Shown piece by piece: positions 58,177 through 64,000 of a DNA stretch of 64,000 bases; positions within the stretch are counted from its first letter, which is position 1, and every line of letters starts with the position of its first letter. The DNA is from Arthrobotrys musiformis (lineage: Eukaryota; Ascomycota; Orbiliomycetes; Orbiliales; Orbiliaceae): positions 1,116,001 to 1,180,000 of the forward strand of contig JAVHJL010000011.1 in assembly GCA_036971715.1 (NCBI GenBank), read 5' to 3'. Below the pieces are notes generated by a model. That model was not told the origin of the DNA, searched no databases, and saw nothing but the letters and a program-made list of their open reading frames with translations. Made by a program: the position numbers and the translations under genes.

Positions 58177-61153
58177 GTCACTTCACACCCGAACAAAAAA
58201 AAGATACGAAAAAAACCTCACGATACCTCCGCTATCCTTTTTTATTCAACATCACTGAAAGTTATTTGAGCGCCGTTTTTTTCTCTTTTATCTTAACGCC
58301 TTTTTATTTTATTTTTCACCAATCATTTTCACGACCATTTGACGAAAAAATTACTTTATTTCATGACTTTTTACTTTTTATGATATCCCGAAATCTAGCG
58401 AAAAAATAATGTACAATATTAACTTCTCTATTTTTCTGCTTCTTTTATTATTTCTTTTTATTTTTATGACTTTCTCAATCAGCTTTTGATACCTCTTTGA
58501 ACTCTTTTTTTTCAACGACAGCTCATTTTTTGGCGATACTTTTTGTTCGAGCGAATTGGGGTCTACTGTTTTTTTGGTCCAACAATCCGACAACACGATC
58601 TTTTGCAGGCTTTTTCTTTCTTTTTCGAACTGTGGAGAAGGATATTTTTTTTTCTCTTTTTACTTTTTTTCTAATTCTAGAAGGGGGGGTTATTTATCAA
58701 ATACGTCAACATCGATCCGAGTTCTGGAACATCCAGACGTCGAAGGAAATTTCAACGAATTAGGAATAACAGAAAAAAACCATATGGAAGGAATGGAAGG
58801 AAAAAAAAGCGGGAGAAATCAAAAAAAAAGAAGGAACAGAAAGAATTGGGGGGGTTTATGCAGGAAAACGTGGGGGTGTCTATTTTACGAAATCAAGTCT
58901 TTTACGATGAAAACGAACGGTGGCTACTTCTTTTTATATTTCTATCCTATGAGAATTGCAGAAAAAAGGGCAAAAGAAATTTACAAAAAAAACAGCTTCG
59001 ACGGAGTATTTTTTTATCATTCTTTACGAATTATGCAGATTACTATGGGCGGCCTTTTTGTCATTTTAGCGATGTTTTTTTATATTGGAAAGTATGAATG
59101 AAATTTTTCAATTGGATTATATTACAGAACCTTGCAATTGGTTATGCTTAACGCGGTTGGTGGGGTTTATTCATGGAATATCTATCGAGAGATTACTGAC
59201 GTGCTTCATTATGCTCCGGATTGTTGATTATTCCACATTTTCAAGCACTAAGGACGGGGATTTCCAGGTCGACGATTGTCCGATACCGGGACGACATCGA
59301 ATACTTACCCACCTGGTATACAGTATAGTATACAAGACCAAAAACCAACGTACACAATTCAAAAGCACGAACGGCCCCCAAAGTATCTGCGAGGTGGTAT
59401 GAAATACACGACCTTAAACGCAGAAATGTTCGGATGATTCCAGCTTATGGTCATAGCTTGAGCTCGTACGGAGGGTGTGCATGATGCGTCTCATATCACT
59501 TTTTTACGAGGGATACAGGTGATAGGACTGCAGGTGTAGATGCACGAGGTGGACTGCATTGCATCGTACATGGTGGGGAGGAACTTTTTTTGACTTCTAG
59601 TTATCTAAGCTTATGGAGGTTGGTTTTATAGATTTTGGGGTACTTGGTTTCGAAGGCTTCTGTTGATTGATATGATTTCTCCTGCTGTTCAAAATACCAC
59701 AAAGTTCGTATTTTACTGCGTGGAATTTAATTTGGATGGTTTGGATTTGATGGGCTAGATCTACTCTCCGTCTACAAAGTTCTTTTTATCTAGAAGTGTA
59801 CTTGTAATCAACAACGACATTGGAATGAAATCTCGAGCAGTATTGATTTAGCGTCTGGCTATGGGATTACACCCAGCTTCGCATACACTGTCCGTTTATA
59901 CCCCATCCATCCACCACAGTCCTTTAAAAACCAAGGAACAGCGGGGGGAAACTAATCACAACCACAAGCACGAATAACCTCGTGTACCGACGTACAAAAA
60001 CTTCCAAGGAACATACCCCCCTTCCATCGCATATTCCAAGAAACGAGTGCCTTCCGGCATCGTTACGTTATTCCCTAACCATGGGCTTTCGAGGCAGTGC
60101 TCACGGATTTAAGAATAAGGAAACATACAGATGCAATAAAAGGAAAGAAATCCTTGTTGCAGATTCGGAGGGGGGTAGACTCATGACCAGCTTCCTAGTG
60201 TCGAGACCGACCAGCTTCATCCTGGGGGAGGCCTTGTTGTGCTACCGGTGTAAACTAGGTTGAGGCTGGTTTATAGTTATCCTAGAGTTGAAGCCTAGAT
60301 ACCCGATTGCTAACGTAACTGCTGCTTTTGTCTGCTAACCTTTTTTTCTTATTTTTAGACTAGAGCGGGGGAAATAAAGTATTTTTTCTAGAGAAACCCC
60401 ACTATGATATTCGTACTCACATCGTAAAGTTGGCTCTTCACATGCTGGGGAACTGAATTAACAACTTCGATCATTGGGCCCCCTTTGTGACGTCTTGGAA
60501 CGAGACCAATCATTGGCGGTTGTACTGAAAAGAAAGAAACATCAAAGGGCGTATTCTAAAGCAGTGGCCTTTTGCCTCACCTCTAATCCTCTGCCGTTGG
60601 CGTAATATCATCAATTGATGGGTCTCGAGTACCTTCAAATGTTATATTCGTAACCCAAATGCTGTTGCAGACGTTCAAACGTGGTATTTTGACGTCCGTT
60701 CAAGGACCCCCCTCCAACCCCACATACTAGTATACTATCCATCCCCACTAGAGATATAAATATAGACATGTACAAACAATGAAGACTCCATGCATGATGA
60801 ATATTCACAACCATGCGGGACTTGTTCGAAAAGAATAATGTTTCATCCTCTCGTTCGTTCGTTCGTTCGTTATATACATTAATTTCTTAGAACCCCATCA
60901 TAACCACCCCATCCAAAACCAATAAGAATGGAAAGAGAAGTAGTTTCAAAAAAAGAAGTGATAAAAAAGGAAAAAAAAAGGATAACAATAAAAAGCCGCT
61001 CCAGAGCACTGTAAGAACTGAATGGTAATGAAAAAAGGGAGCCACAAACAATACACCACATGCACACCAAAAAACCCAAATGTAAAAAAAGTTTAGCCTC
61101 CACGCATCTGTATCATCCTCTACCCCCCTCTTCTATTCTACCCGGAAAAAAAA
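58177..61153. other. Long intergenic region, homopolymer-rich at left
   Basis: About 3 kb. 58200-59100 is unusually rich in T and A homopolymers and has overlapping ORFs of up to 181 codons with low-complexity, phenylalanine- and lysine-rich products; I see no family signature. The rest has no gene. TTCG tetramer repeats lie at about 60852-60870 and an end-like copy of the 41.6 kb inverted repeat at 60494-60514. Confidence 0.5.
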
Positions 61154-62075
61154 TTACGAAAACCTCGCTTGACCGCTATACCCCGCCCCTCCACCCGGCA
61201 TCTCCGCAGCAGCACTATAATCCCCATGCTGCGAATAATGCGGATCATACGGCCCAGCCCCACCATGACTACTATCCCCCGTAATCTGTGCATTCTGATA
61301 CGAAGCCCCATACGGTCCCGAACTCAAGGCACTAACCGTGCTAACCCCCGTATTCTGCGGCTGCAAATGCGCCGGCTGTAAATGCGGATCGTACGGAGCA
61401 GGACTAACCGCAGGACCACCATACGGCGCCGGTGTTTCAGACGGATTAAACCCCATAACCGGTTGCGGCCCAATACTCGATTCATAACCCCCCGCACCGG
61501 GGTACGAACTATCGATCCCCACCCCCGTGAGCGGTTTATGCTGAGCTTCCATCATGGGTACCGCACCCATCATGTTTTTACCCTTGAAGATGGAGAGGCA
61601 GACGAGGACGAGGGAGGCGACCCAGGCTAGCCATTCGAAGCAGGCGAATACTATGGTTGCTTTGATGGAGCCGCAGACGGATTCGGGACAGGTTATTGAG
61701 TGGTCGCCTACGTATGCTGCTACGGCTACGAAGCCGGAGAACCAGAAGAGGGTTGCGAGGGATTCGACGGCGAGGAGGATCCATTTGTCGTGGAGGCGGG
61801 GGAGGAAGCGCGGGGTGATGAGGATGTAGGCGAGGGAGAGCCAGGTCCAGATTACCTATTTTCCCGGCGATTTTTACATTAGTATGTATTTAACCGGATT
61901 GAAGCGGGATAGCTATGGTGGGACATACACAGAAGATGACAAAGTTCATGGAGGAGGGCGAGCTGCCGCCCCGGGTGTTGTTGAAGGCGGAGATGGCGTA
62001 TGCATCGACGCCGAGGACGATGATGGAAATGACGCCCGCGGCGATGCGGATGGCGAGGATGGGGGAGAAGCCCAT
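61154..62075 (-). CDS. MARVEL-domain membrane protein
   Basis: Fungal four-helix MARVEL protein, probably at the plasma membrane; function unknown. Two exons, 61929-62075 and 61154-61855, total 282 residues. The helices are PILAIRIAAGVISIIVLGVD, WTWLSLAYILI, LLAVESLATLFWFSGFVAVA and ATIVFACFEWLAWVASLVLV, with a two-cysteine loop (SITCPESVC) before the fourth. The C-terminal about 140 residues are cytosolic and rich in P, G, Y, S and Q, with repeated PAPYDPH / GPYDPHYS motifs. The long tail is typical of this fungal group. The first exon ends at the C of FVIFC and the second begins VIWTWL. Confidence 0.85.
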
Positions 62076-63122
62076 GACGTCGTCTTCTCTTCTCTTCTCT
62101 AAGTATAGCTATTCGGTGTGCTCTGGGTCATATGATACGGTGTGTCAAACTACTGGTAGAAGTTGGAGTTGAAGTTGGAAGTTGAAGTTGAGGGAGGAAT
62201 AGGAAGGTGGTGATGATGTCGGGATTAAGTATCGAAGCAGGGCTGAATATATTTAAAACAGTATTTGGAATGGCAAAAAACGACGTTTGTTTATTATCCC
62301 ACTATTCCCCAGGATACGGAGTTACGATCTCTGTGTCTGGGATACGGACCTCACCACCACAACAAATAGAAACCTCGAAAATGCCGGTCAGGTTTATTTA
62401 TAGCACCCATTTTCACTCTTACAAGACATGTACATATTGTACGTACTCCATAGCGTTGGATTGGAGGTAATGGAGACGGAGCTGTCAGGCTGAGCCCAGT
62501 CGTGAGGGCAAAGAAAAGTAATTAAGGATAAACAGGGTTAGTGTCGCCTAGTTACCGTTGGCCCCCCGGCTGCCGGCGGTGAATGCCTCGTTTCCTTGGC
62601 GGGGCTGGTGGCATTTTTTTTGACAGCTGCGGTGCGGCAACACGCAACACGCCAACACTGCAACACTGCAACACTCAACACAGTGCGGCAGCATCTTCTC
62701 ATCCCATTGCATTGTGGACAGTAGGTTGATGGAGATGGCAACGGTGGTTACCGCACCGTAGTTATGGGAGTATATTAGATTATATTAGATTAGATAGACA
62801 TCATAGCGATTGACTATAACACTCCGTCCCCATAATAGACCCATATATCAAGCCATTATAGGCAATTATCGTATATATTAATTGCTACTCCATCTTCTCT
62901 CTGCCATCACCATCGCCACTGCCATTTCCGGCTTATCCCCAACCTCACCCACCAATCAATCGAAGGTTGGAGGAAGGTAGCATATAGCATACAAGGGAGA
63001 GGGAATAGTCGGCTAGCGGCGCCCACCGCTCGGAATCCATCTCATCGATCAGCTGCAGCTGCAGCCCGAAAGAGAACGAGGCAGTAAATAATCCCTGCAC
63101 AAAAATCAAACACACACAGAAA
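62076..63122. other. Intergenic, divergent promoters
   Basis: About 1 kb between outward-facing genes. Contains GAAGTTG repeats (62160-62190) and CAACACTG-type repeats (about 62635-62690). No gene seen. Confidence 0.5.
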
Positions 63123-64000
63123 ATGCCCACCAGTCCTCCTCCTCCGCACAATCCGCCTGGTTTCTCTCCCGTTATTGATTCTCCTTCTCCCAGTCCGCCC
63201 GACTCTCCCCCTTCTGCTTTTCCTCCGCTTCCTGATATTACTGTTACTGTTACTGCACCTGTTGGTAGTGATTGTACTCCTACGGATCAGAATCAACGTC
63301 CGAATTTATATCAATTGGAAACCCCGGTTTTGGAATACAATCCGCGTGGGAGGTATCGACATCAAGCCTGGCACCGGCGCAGCTACAGCCAACCTCCTCC
63401 AGTCCAGAGCCAATTCAATTATAATTACAATCAAGCTCTCGTCCAGAGCCAATACGATTATAATTACAACCAACCTCTATTCCAGAGCCAATCCGATTAC
63501 AATCAAGCTCCAATCTGGAGTCGATCCAGTTACAGTGAAAAAGCAATAAAAGAACTTGACAAAGAGTACAAAAAGGAACTCCGTCGTGCGGATCGAGAGG
63601 TACAGCACCACACTGTTGTTTCGAAATCCATAAGATTCCCACCAATACCCAGAGCCGGTCTCGAACAGATATTCACTCCACTACCACCTCTACCACCACC
63701 TCCACACTTTGTTCCACTACCTCTACCACCACCGCCACGGCCACCACCCGGACTTGAAGCTCCACCTTCACCAGTACTTGAACCCCTCTCTGCACCACCA
63801 TCACCACCTGAATTTGCACTGTCACCTGAAGAACTAGAATTTTATACACTATTTGCTGAAGAAATGCAGTACGCCGCTCTCGAAACCCGCTCGACTGAGG
63901 AACTCACACCTCTGATCGATGCACACATCCAAAAGATCCTCGAGGACCTCAAGGCAGAGGAGACATACACCCCCACCATCGTCGAAGACCTGACGAAACC
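63123..64000 (+). CDS. Proline-rich protein with YNYNQ repeats, 3' end outside window
   Basis: Open frame from the ATG at 63123 to the window edge, at least 292 residues, no stop and no obvious intron; family not recognised. The first 60 residues are proline/serine-rich (MPTSPPPPHNPPGFSPVIDS). Near residues 93-135 three imperfect repeats occur: QSQFNYNYNQALV, QSQYDYNYNQPLF and QSQSDYNQAPI. A charged helix follows (KAIKELDKEYKKELRRADRE), then a polyproline section (PLPPLPPPPHFVPLPLPPPP), then an acidic helical C-terminal part (SPEELEFYTLFAEEMQYAAL). No signal peptide or membrane segment. It could be a scaffold or a fungus-specific orphan; the missing end may hold a recognisable domain. Confidence 0.7.
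   Translation, partial: MPTSPPPPHNPPGFSPVIDSPSPSPPDSPPSAFPPLPDITVTVTAPVGSDCTPTDQNQRPNLYQLETPVLEYNPRGRYRHQAWHRRSYSQPPPVQSQFNYNYNQALVQSQYDYNYNQPLFQSQSDYNQAPIWSRSSYSEKAIKELDKEYKKELRRADREVQHHTVVSKSIRFPPIPRAGLEQIFTPLPPLPPPPHFVPLPLPPPPRPPPGLEAPPSPVLEPLSAPPSPPEFALSPEELEFYTLFAEEMQYAALETRSTEELTPLIDAHIQKILEDLKAEETYTPTIVEDLTK

Noticed and set aside
58556..59101. 181-codon plus-strand ORF as a real gene
   Set aside because: Low-complexity product from homopolymer-rich DNA, with a second overlapping ORF in another frame; kept only as an odd region.

Overview
The window is nuclear DNA of a filamentous ascomycete (Pezizomycotina-type fungus). Genes lie on both strands and are interrupted by short GT-AG introns, mostly 48-90 nt and often with CTAAC-like branch sites. 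The gene content is typical of ascomycetes: SLA2, a fungal-type MED12, a Rac GTPase, an F-BAR RhoGAP, a phosphorylase/NACHT/ankyrin NLR-like gene, a MARVEL protein and secreted enzymes. I cannot name a species. Introns are unusually dense and tiny exons (12-23 nt) recur, so many coding regions only become readable after manual splicing. All exon coordinates were worked out by hand from reading frame, splice signals and remembered family sequence.

Layout. 0-18.7 kb is a compact housekeeping block: the 5' part of SLA2 (-), a multi-membrane-segment protein (-), mitoribosomal mL45 (+), a sodium:solute symporter (-), the complex I assembly factor CIA30 (+), ribosome biogenesis CMS1 (-), kinetochore CENP-T (+), cytochrome oxidase assembly SURF1 (-) and Mediator MED12 (-). 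19.4-22.3 kb holds the ER membrane protein Asterix in nine exons (+) and initiation factor eIF1 (+). 23.3-30.2 kb is a secreted-protein block: a GH55 glucanase fused to an SGNH hydrolase (-), then a cysteine-rich secreted protein of unknown function (+). 31.1-36.2 kb holds a UBX protein (+), a NOP6-like RRM protein (+) and Rac (-).

36.2-43.7 kb is a gene-poor stretch with simple repeats and a short inverted-repeat element. It ends at RGD1 (+) and at a decayed NLR-like gene (-, 46.4-49.0 kb). Beyond lie SLU7 (-), a CHCH protein (+), a 4 kb gap, a methyltransferase-like gene lacking its cofactor loop (+), a 3 kb gap, a MARVEL protein (-) and a proline-rich protein running off the right edge (+).

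Several genes share cellular themes: mitochondrial biogenesis (mL45, CIA30, SURF1, CHCH protein), actin/Rho signalling (SLA2, Rac, RGD1) and nuclear RNA or chromosome work (CMS1, NOP6, SLU7, CENP-T, MED12). They are not an operon-like system. The most unusual items are the GH55-SGNH fusion with a dibasic KKR at the junction, the shredded nine-exon Asterix gene, and the NLR-like relic.
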